Assembly (NCBI GenBank): GCA_045542375.1 | Contig: JAZQKW010000059.1 | Coordinates: 1-30,447 of the forward strand | DNA: 30,447 bases | DNA from: Eshraghiella sp045542375 | GTDB taxonomy: Bacteria > Bacillota > Clostridia > Lachnospirales > Lachnospiraceae | Direction of reading: 5' to 3' | Part shown: positions 15,501-23,123 of the stretch, in pieces | How the letters are laid out: each line of letters begins with the position of its first letter | Position numbering within the stretch: the first letter of the stretch is position 1 | The notes under the pieces: model-generated | Told to the model about the DNA's origin: nothing | What the model saw: only the letters and a program-made list of their open reading frames with translations | Databases searched by the model: none | Program-made: the position numbers and the translations under genes

Positions 15501-16303
15501 CGTCCTGCATATACATCTGCAAATGTATCCTTATAGTTATTAAAGGCCTTTTCAATAGGAGCCTTATAATATCCATCTTCAAAAATAATATTCTTAAGCT
15601 CTGTTGAGAATGTTGTATGACGACAATGATCAGACCAGTATGTATCAAGTACTCTGATTTCTGTCATTGATGGATTTCTGTCTTCTTCATTCTTGAAATA
15701 ATTCTGAATATGAAGGAAATCCTTGAATGTCATTGCAAGTCCCAGTGAATTATAGAGTTCCTTTAATTCCTTCTCATCCATTGCAATAAATCCGTCAAAT
15801 ACAATTACATCTTCCGGCTCAGGAAATACTGTGACAAGTGTATCCGGCTTCTCTATCGCTGCTTCTCTTGAATCAACAGGGTTAATACAGAAATTCTTAA
15901 TTCTGTCAAATTCCTCCTCTGTAATATCCCCTTCAATTACATATATAACAGCTGTCTTAATTACAGGGTCCTCATCCTCTTTAAGAAGCTTTACACACTG
16001 AACAGCACTGTCAGCTCTCTGGTCAAACTGTCCCGGAAGGTATTCAACACCAAATACATGCTCATTATCGTTATGTGTAAAATCCTCTTCATACACATAA
16101 TCAACAGGTGGCTCTGAAAACACAGTAACAAGTGCTTTCTTGTATGTTGCCTCAGTAATGTTCTCAATATCATATCTGATTAAAACTCTTACATTTAAAT
16201 CAGTATTAATGTTGAGGTAACTGTTAATCTCCTCCTTAAGTTCCTTCGCTTTAACTGCGAAAGCCGGCATTTTTTCAGAATAAACTCTAACTACCTTGCT
16301 CAT
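12551..16303 (-). CDS. purL: Phosphoribosylformylglycinamidine synthase, single-chain
   Basis: It makes FGAM from FGAR, glutamine and ATP in step four of purine synthesis. At 1250 residues it is the large form, with all activities on one chain, found in many Clostridia and distinct from the split PurS/PurL/PurQ of Bacillus. A PurS-like N-terminal domain and linker come first. Two AIR-synthase-type ATP domains follow (NFKKETHNHPTEIEPFGGAATC marks the first; FSLPSIGGKDSMSGT the second). A glutamine amidotransferase domain starts near 986, with nucleophile Cys about 1091 in LALGICNGFQ and the HAERR/His-Glu partners near 1221. A strong AAGGAG precedes the ATG. No other purine gene is nearby, and it shares an operon with unrelated genes. 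Confidence 0.98.
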   Translation of the reverse strand: MSKVVRVYSEKMPAFAVKAKELKEEINSYLNINTDLNVRVLIRYDIENITEATYKKALVTVFSEPPVDYVYEEDFTHNDNEHVFGVEYLPGQFDQRADSAVQCVKLLKEDEDPVIKTAVIYVIEGDITEEEFDRIKNFCINPVDSREAAIEKPDTLVTVFPEPEDVIVFDGFIAMDEKELKELYNSLGLAMTFKDFLHIQNYFKNEEDRNPSMTEIRVLDTYWSDHCRHTTFSTELKNIIFEDGYYKAPIEKAFNNYKDTFADVYAGRDDKFVCLMDIALMAMKKLKKEGKLQDMEVSEEINACSIVVPVEIDGVTEEWLVNFKKETHNHPTEIEPFGGAATCLGGAIRDPLSGRTYVYQAMRVTGAADPTLSLDKTMAGKLPQKKIVREAAHGYSSYGNQIGLATGYVKEIYHPNYAAKRMEIGAVMGAAPRKDVIRETSDPGDIIILLGGRTGRDGCGGATGSSKAHTETSIDTCGAEVQKGNAPTERKIQRLFRRPEVSKLIKKCNDFGAGGVSVAIGELADGLRVSLDKVPKKYAGLDGTELAISESQERMAVVIDPKDVAAFLQYANEENLEATEVAVVTEEKRLILEWRGKEIVNISRAFLDTNGAHQETDVIVNMPAKEDNLFAAKKVEDVKTEWLNTLADLNVCSQKGLVEMFDGSIGAGSVFMPYGGKYQLTEVQTMVAKLPVLKGKTDMVTMMSYGYDPYLSSWSAYHGAIYAVIESMSKIVATGGDYSKIRFTYQEYFRRMTEDASRWGEPMKALLGAFEAQMGFSLPSIGGKDSMSGTFNDIDVPNTLVSFAVNTASSKDIITPEFKKAGSKLVLFEIAKDEYDVPVYAKVMDMYKAVSKAIADKAIISAYTLDAKGIVPAVSKMAFGNMMGATIDASVVADELFAPKYGCILAEVAEDKLSALTGDYVVIGEVTDNGKFTYGDVVIEVAEALETWKKPLEKVFPTVAVKGGEKLDTPIYKASEVYVCKNKIAKPTVFIPVFPGTNCEYDSTKAFERAGANVITKVFKNLTAEDIRDSVDVFEKAINEAQIIMFPGGFSAGDEPDGSAKFFATAFRNAKIKEAVDKLLNERDGLALGICNGFQALIKLGLVPYGKITEQSNDSPTLTMNTIGRHISKMVYTKVVSNKSPWLAGAELGGVYCSPASHGEGRFVANKEWLDKLFAEGMVATQYVDLDGNPTMDEEWNVNGSYMSIEGITSPDGRIFGKMAHAERRGDAVAVNIYGEQDLKIFESGVAYFK

Positions 16304-16327
16304 CTTAATCTCCTTAATGTAAAAATA

Positions 16328-17263
16328 TTATTCATGTAATCTGCGAATTACGGTACATACTACCGCATCTTCCATAACCGTAGGTGCTGTATGTGTAAAA
16401 AACACAAGCCCCTCCGTTGGTGAAACAACCTGACTCTTAACGGTACCGTCATAAGGGTCTATTACTTCTCCGATAACAGTTCCTCTATACACAGGTTCAC
16501 CCGGTTCAATCATACGCCTGTATAATCCGGCAACCTCAGCCTTAATCGTACTAAGGTCATCCTCGTTGATTAACTCGGCAATATAACCGCTGTGGTTATT
16601 GTATTTAATGATTCCCATTCGTGTTAAGAATCTTAAAATTGATGCAACCGCCTGTCTTGCGGAAACATCATCTATATAATCTGTACAGTGGGTGTATATG
16701 GAAAACGCATTAGTTCCACCCATCTGCCAGTTATAATTAAGTGTAGTTGTATCCATTGGCTTAGGCTTCCTGATAACAACATATGGCAATCCGAACAGAT
16801 TAGCAAGACTCGGATTCTGAAAACCGGTCTCCATCATTCTGACATGAGGGACAAATTTGCCGGGCATATAAAAGCTTGTCAGCTGAATCCCATAATTAAA
16901 TCCCTTAATACTTTCCATAATCTCAGACGCTATCTGCTGGGTTGTATCTCCATTAGGCATTCCCGGAAATCTTCGGTTAAGGTCCGAATCATCAAGAGGC
17001 CAGAATCTTCTGTCAATATTGGTAGCGTAATGATTGAGACATGGAATAACCATTATCTCCTTACCTGCCGCTATCTGACCGTGCTCTTCAAGTTTCTTTA
17101 ATTTATTAATCAGCTGGGAGCATATATATGTCTGCTGGTATTCGTTACCTCTCAATGAGCCAACAACACAGGCTGCTCTCTCTCCGTGTCCGAACCTGAA
17201 GCCTGTTATTTTAAAATCTTCACGATATATACCTTCAAGAGTATAAAGTGTTTCCCTAATCAT
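16328..17263 (-). CDS. AstE/AspA-like deacylase paralogue, probably catalytically inactive
   Basis: A 311-residue member of the succinylglutamate desuccinylase/aspartoacylase (M14-like) superfamily, with DSDLNRRFPG and a C-terminal beta-barrel (GEPVYRGTVIGEVIDPYDG, SPTEGLVFF). Its expected metal and catalytic residues are changed when aligned by eye with the neighbouring paralogue: H-G-D-E is R-G-N-E (38-41), D-V-H-S is Q-L-T-S (127-130), and the E-M-G catalytic Glu is Q180. It is therefore likely a non-hydrolytic partner or binding protein. The start is ATG 17263, which overlaps the upstream paralogue as ATGATTAG and uses a GGAGGTG site inside it; the longer reading to 17329 is rejected. Tight coupling suggests equal amounts and a complex. 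Confidence 0.85.
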   Translation of the reverse strand: MIRETLYTLEGIYREDFKITGFRFGHGERAACVVGSLRGNEYQQTYICSQLINKLKKLEEHGQIAAGKEIMVIPCLNHYATNIDRRFWPLDDSDLNRRFPGMPNGDTTQQIASEIMESIKGFNYGIQLTSFYMPGKFVPHVRMMETGFQNPSLANLFGLPYVVIRKPKPMDTTTLNYNWQMGGTNAFSIYTHCTDYIDDVSARQAVASILRFLTRMGIIKYNNHSGYIAELINEDDLSTIKAEVAGLYRRMIEPGEPVYRGTVIGEVIDPYDGTVKSQVVSPTEGLVFFTHTAPTVMEDAVVCTVIRRLHE

Positions 17264-18221
17264 TAGCAGCACCTCCCTCTTTCGATGAGTCAGTGCATAT
17301 ACGTGCCATAATCGCTCCCTTATATACAACCGGGTGTGCTCTCATTGTAAACAGAAGTCCGGCTTTAGGTGCCTCTATCTCTTCTAGAATTTCTCCAGTA
17401 AGAGGGCTCACTATCTTACCGATTGATGTACCCTTCTCAACATATACGCCAAGCTTATCCATATTCTTAATAAAAAGACCTGAACGCTCTGCATGTATTG
17501 CTGACACATCACCCTTACCTGCGACAAGTGGCTCTCTAACTGTTTCCACTTCTCCAAGCCATATTCCAAGTTCCTTCATAACCCTGAATATTCCCTGTAA
17601 TGTCTGTCTCGCATAATCAATTGATATTTCAGACCCCACACCCATCTCAACTACAAGCGAAGGTACTCCAAACATATTAAGACAATTGGCGAGTGACGAC
17701 TCCAGATAGGTTGCTGATGACAATGCCCATATGATGTCAGCATTCATTAGCTTGGCATATGGAAGCAGTGCATCAAAGCTTTCCGGATTCATTCTTACCT
17801 GTGGCGCCTCTTTGATAAAAATATTAGAAGAATGCACGTCAATACACATATCGCTTCCAATAATGTCCTGAGTTATCTTGTAAGCAACATGTTCTGCCAT
17901 CGCACCCGAATCACTTCCCGGAAATACTCTGTTCATATCAAGGTCATTCATAGGAATTCCCCTGCTGCCCGTATCTATTCCCAGAGGGTTAATTGACGGA
18001 TACACATCAACGATACCTGCAAGCTTGTCCGGATTGGCATTAATTATCTCAATAAGCTTGTAACACACATACTGTCCGTTAAGCTCATCACCATGAGTAC
18101 CTGTTACAATGGACATTCTCTTGGTATACTTATTCACTTCTTTAGGCATCAGACGGTTCTTTTTAAGGACAAGCCTTTCTTCAACCGGCATCTGCAATGA
18201 AACAATTTCTTCTATCATCAT
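17256..18221 (-). CDS. AstE/AspA-like zinc-dependent deacylase, active-site intact
   Basis: A 321-residue protein of the same superfamily. The zinc ligands are GTHGDE (His43, Glu46) and IDVHSS (His130), with DLDMNRVFPG between them and the catalytic Glu in LVVEMGVGS (about 192). The C-terminal part (GTSIGKIVSPLTGEILEEIEAPKAGLLF) resembles the biotinyl/lipoyl-like barrel of the predicted-deacylase group COG3608. The substrate is unknown; the family removes acyl groups from N-acyl amino acids or related amides. The ATG at 18221 (or 18218) follows AAAGGA and lies 9 bases after the helicase stop. Its stop overlaps the start of the inactive-looking paralogue. Confidence 0.9.
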   Translation of the reverse strand: MMIEEIVSLQMPVEERLVLKKNRLMPKEVNKYTKRMSIVTGTHGDELNGQYVCYKLIEIINANPDKLAGIVDVYPSINPLGIDTGSRGIPMNDLDMNRVFPGSDSGAMAEHVAYKITQDIIGSDMCIDVHSSNIFIKEAPQVRMNPESFDALLPYAKLMNADIIWALSSATYLESSLANCLNMFGVPSLVVEMGVGSEISIDYARQTLQGIFRVMKELGIWLGEVETVREPLVAGKGDVSAIHAERSGLFIKNMDKLGVYVEKGTSIGKIVSPLTGEILEEIEAPKAGLLFTMRAHPVVYKGAIMARICTDSSKEGGAAND

Positions 18222-18230
18222 TACATTCCT

Positions 18231-20615
18231 TTATCTAAAGACACTTTCCGTAATATTATAAAGCATATCATTCCAAAAATCCAGTATTTCTTCTTGGACA
18301 TTTGTCCTATCAACAGTTTTATAATTATTCCATTCTCTTGGAAACAGACTTCTGTAGGAAGAATGGAGAAATCTGTCATCAAGCAAAGCTATAATTCCTC
18401 TATCATTTTCCGTACGTATTACTCTTCCTGCGGCCTGCATAACCTTATTCATACCAGGATAGATATAGGCATATTCAAATCCTTTTCCATATCTGCCGTC
18501 ATAATATTCCTTAAGAACCTGCTCGTTAACAGAAATTGACGGAAGTCCGGTTCCCACAATAATGGCACCTATGAGTTTTTCACCCTTAAGGTCAATCCCT
18601 TCGGAGAATACACCACCCATAACACAAAAACCTGTAATTCCTGCACCATCACCAAATCTGTTTAAAAACTCTACCCTGTCCTCTTCACTCATATTCCCTT
18701 CCTGCATAAGTATTCCCCGTCTTTCCTCCTCCGTAAAAAGTTCGTACACACTTTCCATATATCTGTAGGATGGAAAGAACACCATATAATTACCTTTCTC
18801 ACAGGATATAATATCTGTTATATACTGTTTGATTTTTCTATATTCTGCATCATTACGCTTAGTATATCTGCTGGTCACATCAGTCCCGATAACAATTTTT
18901 CTCTTATTAACATCAAAAGAAGATTCCGCATATATTGCATAATCCTCAAGATTTCCCGTAAGCAGCTCCTTGTAATAATTAACCGGTAGCAGGGTTGCAG
19001 AAAAAAACACTCCCATCCTGCCCTTACCTATGCAATCATTAAGATTATCTGAGGGATTAATACAAAAAAGTCTAAGCATAAATCCTTTATCAGTATGCTC
19101 TCCATATATAGTGTAATTATCACTCAGTCTTTCGTGAATGTCATTGTAATGTAACACATCAAAATAGAACTGCACCAGTTCTTCCATATGGTCAAAGCCT
19201 TGATTTTTCTCCATAAAAAAGGCAATCTCATCTGCAAGACGCATCATATTCAATGCAAAGACATCCTCTGATTCATATATTTTATATTCTCCGTCGCATT
19301 CTCTTTTATACGAAAGAAGATTACGATTACATTTATCGAGGATTCCTGAAAGCTTCTTACCATATGGTGCCACCAGTTTTTTTATGGCAAGAAAATCATC
19401 CTTATATACAGAAGCACTGTACATCTCCCTCGCTCTGTTCACAAGATTATGTGCCTCATCTACAAGAAACACATAATTTCCCTTTGCCCCGTCAGCAAAA
19501 AATCTTTTCAGTCTTACATGTGGGTCAAATGCATAGTTGTAGTCGCATATTACTCCATCCGTCATATAGCTTATATCCAAAGCAAATTCAAATGGACATA
19601 CCATATGCTTTATAGCGTATTCTTTTATTACCTGCCTTGTGATATCCTGTTCATGAGTAATTATGTCGTATACCGCTTCATTAATTCTGTCAAAATGTCC
19701 CTTAGCATAAGGGCAGAACTCCGGATTACATTTGCCTATACATTCATCTCCTGCCAGACATATTTTATCCTTGGCAGTAATTGTAACCGTACTAATATTA
19801 AGACCTCTTCCCCTCAATATTGAAAAGGTCTCCTCAGCCACCGTTCCGGTAACATTCTTGGCTGTAAGGTAAAATATTTTATCGCAGTTACCAGTCGGCA
19901 TTGCCTTAATGGTTGGAAACACTGTTGATATAGTTTTTCCAACACCTGTAGGAGCCTGAATGAACAGGTTGTTTTCTCCTTCTATTGCTTTGTATACATT
20001 AACGGCTAACTCTCTCTGCCCTTTTCTGTATTCAAAAGGAAACTCCAACACCTCAATACTTTTATCTCTTATTTCTCTGTGTTCAATCAGATAATTTCCC
20101 CACTTTTCAAGTTCGTCAACAACTGAATGAAACCAGCGTGACAATTCTTCAAAAGAAATTACTTCTTCAATGTACTTTGTAACCTCAGTTTCCAGATTAA
20201 CATAGGTTACTCTGATTCCTATATTTTCTAACCCCTCCTCCACAGCATACATATATCCGTAACACATGGCTTGAGCCTTGTGAACGAATACCGGGTCAGA
20301 AATATACCTTACATCTCTGTACACACCTTTGATTTCATCTATGTATATCGTACCATCATTTACAAATATACCGTCTGCTCTTCCCTCTAACCGAATATCA
20401 AATTTGTCTTTAGAAACACGAACAGACAATGAGACCTCTGACCTATAGTCAGGGCCCATTGTCTTCTGAATCTTTTTATGTGCTCTTTTTCCTGCCTCCA
20501 TGGCATTCTTATCGCTTATTCCTGAAAAAGTGTTGTCTATATTACCTTTACGGCATATAAACTCCACCATATTCCTAACAGAAATTCTTAATATTCCATC
20601 TTTTATATTGAACAT
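18231..20615 (-). CDS. RecB/Cas4-like nuclease fused to XPD/DinG-type Fe-S helicase
   Basis: A 794-residue fusion. The first 180 residues carry the PD-(D/E)XK nuclease motifs of the RecB/Cas4 group: His46, GRAD (Asp81), IDEIKG (Glu94, Lys96) and a Q-x-x-x-Y motif (Gln115, Tyr119). The helicase follows: RKGQREL, Walker A APTGVGKT (221-228), a cysteine-rich insert (Cys 286, 292, 296, 301 and 340) fitting an Fe-S domain, DEAH at 386-389, and motif VI AAGRVIRTENDRG. The superfamily 2 Rad3/XPD/DinG helicases are 5'-3'; a role in DNA repair or end processing is inferred. The ATG is one base after the upstream stop, with no ribosome site visible, so it should be translated by coupling. Such fusions occur in other Clostridia but I know of no clear function. 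Confidence 0.92.
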   Translation of the reverse strand: MFNIKDGILRISVRNMVEFICRKGNIDNTFSGISDKNAMEAGKRAHKKIQKTMGPDYRSEVSLSVRVSKDKFDIRLEGRADGIFVNDGTIYIDEIKGVYRDVRYISDPVFVHKAQAMCYGYMYAVEEGLENIGIRVTYVNLETEVTKYIEEVISFEELSRWFHSVVDELEKWGNYLIEHREIRDKSIEVLEFPFEYRKGQRELAVNVYKAIEGENNLFIQAPTGVGKTISTVFPTIKAMPTGNCDKIFYLTAKNVTGTVAEETFSILRGRGLNISTVTITAKDKICLAGDECIGKCNPEFCPYAKGHFDRINEAVYDIITHEQDITRQVIKEYAIKHMVCPFEFALDISYMTDGVICDYNYAFDPHVRLKRFFADGAKGNYVFLVDEAHNLVNRAREMYSASVYKDDFLAIKKLVAPYGKKLSGILDKCNRNLLSYKRECDGEYKIYESEDVFALNMMRLADEIAFFMEKNQGFDHMEELVQFYFDVLHYNDIHERLSDNYTIYGEHTDKGFMLRLFCINPSDNLNDCIGKGRMGVFFSATLLPVNYYKELLTGNLEDYAIYAESSFDVNKRKIVIGTDVTSRYTKRNDAEYRKIKQYITDIISCEKGNYMVFFPSYRYMESVYELFTEEERRGILMQEGNMSEEDRVEFLNRFGDGAGITGFCVMGGVFSEGIDLKGEKLIGAIIVGTGLPSISVNEQVLKEYYDGRYGKGFEYAYIYPGMNKVMQAAGRVIRTENDRGIIALLDDRFLHSSYRSLFPREWNNYKTVDRTNVQEEILDFWNDMLYNITESVFR

Positions 20616-20616
20616 C

Positions 20617-21840
20617 TTATTTATTAACGGTAATTACCGGTCTTACACCTATTTTGCTGTTAGTTGCAAGTTCTCCGCCTGCTGAAATAACTCCATCATA
20701 ATTAACAAATACATATGACTTATTGTTACTTCCGTTAGAGCTTGTCCACCATTTACCTCTTCCCTCTTCATCTGCAAAAAGTCCTTTTGCCACGGCATAG
20801 TCAGTTGCATATGCCACTCTTCTGTCCTGCTCTTCATCTCTCAGACCATACTGGCTGTTAACGAGACTTCTGCACGAAAGTACTACCACATAATCTTCTG
20901 AGTCCGCTCCGTTAAAAGTACTGTAAAAATAATTTTCCGGTCTTGTTACAAGAGTCTTCTGAATCAATGCATGTTCTTCGCTGTCAAAAGCAATTCCGCT
21001 ATAGGTAGTATTTAACCATGTTCTTAAGTGGCTTACATCCCATGATGAATCTTCCATTTTTTCCATGTATTTCTCACAGTCTAAAAGCATATCCGTCATA
21101 AGAATATAACTGCCACCATTATCCACAAGTATTTCCCATTTAATAGGTTTATATGAAAAATAACTGTCTCCTACCTTGGCATATTTACGTCCGTATATAC
21201 ATGCTGTTCCATTCTCGTCATACTTAGCATTCTTAATGTAATCAGGAACATCCTCAGCCTTAATCATATCCTGCGGATATTCTCCAAAATACACATATCC
21301 CGCTTCTGCCTCATAAGGATTAACCTTCGGTGAAGTTACCTTTCCTTCTGACAGATAGTTTTCAAAAATACCATCAAAATCCTGACCTGCAATTTCTATG
21401 AGTCTGTATGCTGCATCATTGTCTTCTGCATCAAGATATATATTAAATATAGAAGTGTATGCCTCTTTTCTTATGTCAGATGACTTATCATCCTTGGTAA
21501 TATCAAGTATTTCATACAGATATGAAAGTACTTTTCCATATTCTTCTTCCTTAAGGTGAATATCTGCAATCTTTAGCATAAGGTCTGCCTTCTTATCCAT
21601 TTCCAGTGCCTTAAGATATTCCTCAACAGCCTTGTCATATTCTCCGGCAGCCAAAAATGTATCACCCTTTCCAACTATTTCCTCATATGTATCCACATGT
21701 GTTGTTGTCTCCGGTTCCTTTTCACTTTCCTGCTTGTCTTTTATTACTAACATAACCGCAACTACTGCAATAATTAAAAGTAGCATCACACCTATTGCAA
21801 CATACTGTATTATTTTCTTGGTATTTCCGCTCTTCTCCAT
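20617..21840 (-). CDS. Membrane-anchored TPR protein with DUF6273-type C-terminal domain
   Basis: A 407-residue protein. One membrane helix lies at about 12-34 (YVAIGVMLLLIIAVVAVMLVI) without a cleavage site, leaving the rest outside the cell. An acidic linker is followed by TPR-like repeats (GKGDTFLAAGEYDKAVEEYLKALE, IADIHLKEEEYGKVLSYLYEIL). From about 180 the pattern YVYFGEYPQ, IKWEIL, SHLRTWLN, KWWTSSNGSN and a final IGVRPVITV matches DUF6273, a domain common in Clostridia surface proteins and distantly like formylglycine-generating-enzyme folds. Function is not established. The ATG has AAGGAGG just upstream. It is the first gene after a minus-strand promoter and heads the run down to the lipoprotein. 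Confidence 0.85.
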   Translation of the reverse strand: MEKSGNTKKIIQYVAIGVMLLLIIAVVAVMLVIKDKQESEKEPETTTHVDTYEEIVGKGDTFLAAGEYDKAVEEYLKALEMDKKADLMLKIADIHLKEEEYGKVLSYLYEILDITKDDKSSDIRKEAYTSIFNIYLDAEDNDAAYRLIEIAGQDFDGIFENYLSEGKVTSPKVNPYEAEAGYVYFGEYPQDMIKAEDVPDYIKNAKYDENGTACIYGRKYAKVGDSYFSYKPIKWEILVDNGGSYILMTDMLLDCEKYMEKMEDSSWDVSHLRTWLNTTYSGIAFDSEEHALIQKTLVTRPENYFYSTFNGADSEDYVVVLSCRSLVNSQYGLRDEEQDRRVAYATDYAVAKGLFADEEGRGKWWTSSNGSNNKSYVFVNYDGVISAGGELATNSKIGVRPVITVNK

Positions 21841-21867
21841 AGGTATTCCTCCTTAAAACATACAGAC

Positions 21868-21896
21868 ATTTTATTTCTTTTTTATATGGACGTCAA
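21868..21896 (-). promoter_or_regulatory. Sigma-A-type promoter of the DUF6273-to-lipoprotein operon
   Basis: TTGACG (21896-21891), 17 bases, TAAAAT (21873-21868) on the minus strand. Seven genes follow in the same direction with gaps of 30 bases or fewer, or overlaps, and no terminator until 11158. Its -35 box overlaps the -35 of the divergent promoter. Confidence 0.7.
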
Positions 21897-21915
21897 TATT
21901 TTTTTGAATTATAAT
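21887..21915 (+). promoter_or_regulatory. Promoter of the SDR-SplB operon
   Basis: A perfect TATAAT (21910-21915) with TGGACG (21887-21892) 17 bases upstream. The -35 match is modest (4 of 6). Because it overlaps the -35 of the opposite promoter, the two transcripts may compete for polymerase. Confidence 0.6.
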
Positions 21916-21939
21916 CATATCAGATAAAGGAGTCACCAT

Positions 21940-22626
21940 ATGAAAATACTAATTACCGGAACGTCCTCAGGCATTGGCAGGGCAATAGCACTAAAACTAA
22001 TTAAAGAAGAACATGAAGTATATGGTATCAGCAGAACATCTGCCAATATCGATTCTTCTTTTTTTCATGAGTATTTACTTGACCTGACAGACCTTACTGC
22101 ATTGGAGAGGTTGGTCAGACAACTGAATAAGGAAATATCCTTTGATGTTCTAATCAATAACGCAGGTTGCGGATATTACGGTTTACATGAAGAACTTAAT
22201 TCTTCCAAAATACATGAAATGGTCACAACCAATCTGGAGGTGCCTATGATTATGTGCAACCTGCTTATGCGCACTCTTAAGGCTAATTCCGGATGTATTA
22301 TTAACATATCAAGCATAACTGCCAAGCAGCATAACCCTCATGGCGCTGCATACGGTGCCACTAAGGCAGGCCTCACAAGCCTATCTGCCAGTCTTTTTGA
22401 CGAAGCAAGAAAATATGGTGTCAGAGTTGTGGCTATCCACCCTGAGATGACTGATACAGAGCTATACAGGAACGCTGATTTTGGTGTATATCCAGATGCC
22501 AGCTGCTACCTTACTCCGGATAGTGTTGCTGATGCTGTTATGTACGCAATTAATGTACCTTCAGGAATGGTAATTAATGATATAACAATGAATCCACAAT
22601 TTCACAGAATTCAGAGGAAACAATAA
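21940..22626 (+). CDS. Short-chain dehydrogenase/reductase
   Basis: A 228-residue classical SDR. The NAD(P)-binding motif TGTSSGIG is at 6-13, NNAG at 73-76, the catalytic Ser in INISS (about 124) and YGATK with Tyr138 and Lys142. Arg31 after the second strand (GISRTS) hints at NADP(H) preference. The substrate cannot be predicted. AAAGGAG lies before the ATG. It is the first gene of a three-gene plus-strand run ending with the SplB-like gene; the 2-base gap to the next gene indicates co-transcription. Confidence 0.95.
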   Translation: MKILITGTSSGIGRAIALKLIKEEHEVYGISRTSANIDSSFFHEYLLDLTDLTALERLVRQLNKEISFDVLINNAGCGYYGLHEELNSSKIHEMVTTNLEVPMIMCNLLMRTLKANSGCIINISSITAKQHNPHGAAYGATKAGLTSLSASLFDEARKYGVRVVAIHPEMTDTELYRNADFGVYPDASCYLTPDSVADAVMYAINVPSGMVINDITMNPQFHRIQRKQ

Positions 22627-22628
22627 TT

Positions 22629-23123
22629 ATGAATTACTTTATTCATCTGTCAGAATCAGACAGAACAATAATATATAACAAAATAACTAATCCGGATACA
22701 GGTAATTGCTGCTATCCGGACATTCTGTTTAACCATATTTTTTCTGAAGAAAATATCGCAGATAAAGCACTTTATGAAATTGCTAATAACGCAATATCGG
22801 AATATGGAAGCAGTAGAATCCTGATAGCTACATATTCATCACAGGAAGACCGTCTATTTTTAGAAAGTGCAATGGAAAGTATCCACAGAGAACATAATAA
22901 CTCATCCTTTAATCAGGAACTGTATGAAAGCATGTGTGATAATCTTATGCTGTCAGCATCAATGAGACATTCTTTTTATCAACTAATGCTGTATTACACC
23001 GAAACAGGCGGGAGCATGGAGAATCTGTTAGTGCCCTTTACCAAGGAATACCCTCTCCCGGTAAGTAACAAGAATGAAGGAAAGAAGATATATGAAATCA
23101 TCAGAAATTCAGTACTCGGCTAA
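22629..23123 (+). CDS. Unknown 164-residue protein between SDR and SplB-like genes
   Basis: I do not recognise a family. The protein looks soluble and mostly helical, with no signal peptide or membrane segment, and is fairly acidic (FSEENIADKALYEIANNAI, MESIHREHNNSSFNQELYESM). CCY near residue 27 and a single later Cys do not form a recognisable metal motif. It starts 2 bases after the SDR stop and overlaps the SplB-like start, so it belongs to that operon. Codon use resembles its neighbours. It could be a small accessory protein of the radical SAM enzyme, but that is only context. Confidence 0.8.
   Translation: MNYFIHLSESDRTIIYNKITNPDTGNCCYPDILFNHIFSEENIADKALYEIANNAISEYGSSRILIATYSSQEDRLFLESAMESIHREHNNSSFNQELYESMCDNLMLSASMRHSFYQLMLYYTETGGSMENLLVPFTKEYPLPVSNKNEGKKIYEIIRNSVLG

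Noticed and set aside
12830..16173. Several open frames of 60-140 codons overlapping purL on both strands
   Set aside because: All lie inside the intact 1250-residue PurL and show no start signals or protein-like motifs.
17264..17329. N-terminal extension of the inactive deacylase paralogue
   Set aside because: It lies within the upstream paralogue in another frame; the GGAGGTG site points to ATG 17263.
18231..20615. CRISPR-Cas or defence island around the Cas4-like domain
   Set aside because: No repeat-spacer array, Cas1/Cas2, or other defence gene is present; the neighbours are metabolic and export genes.
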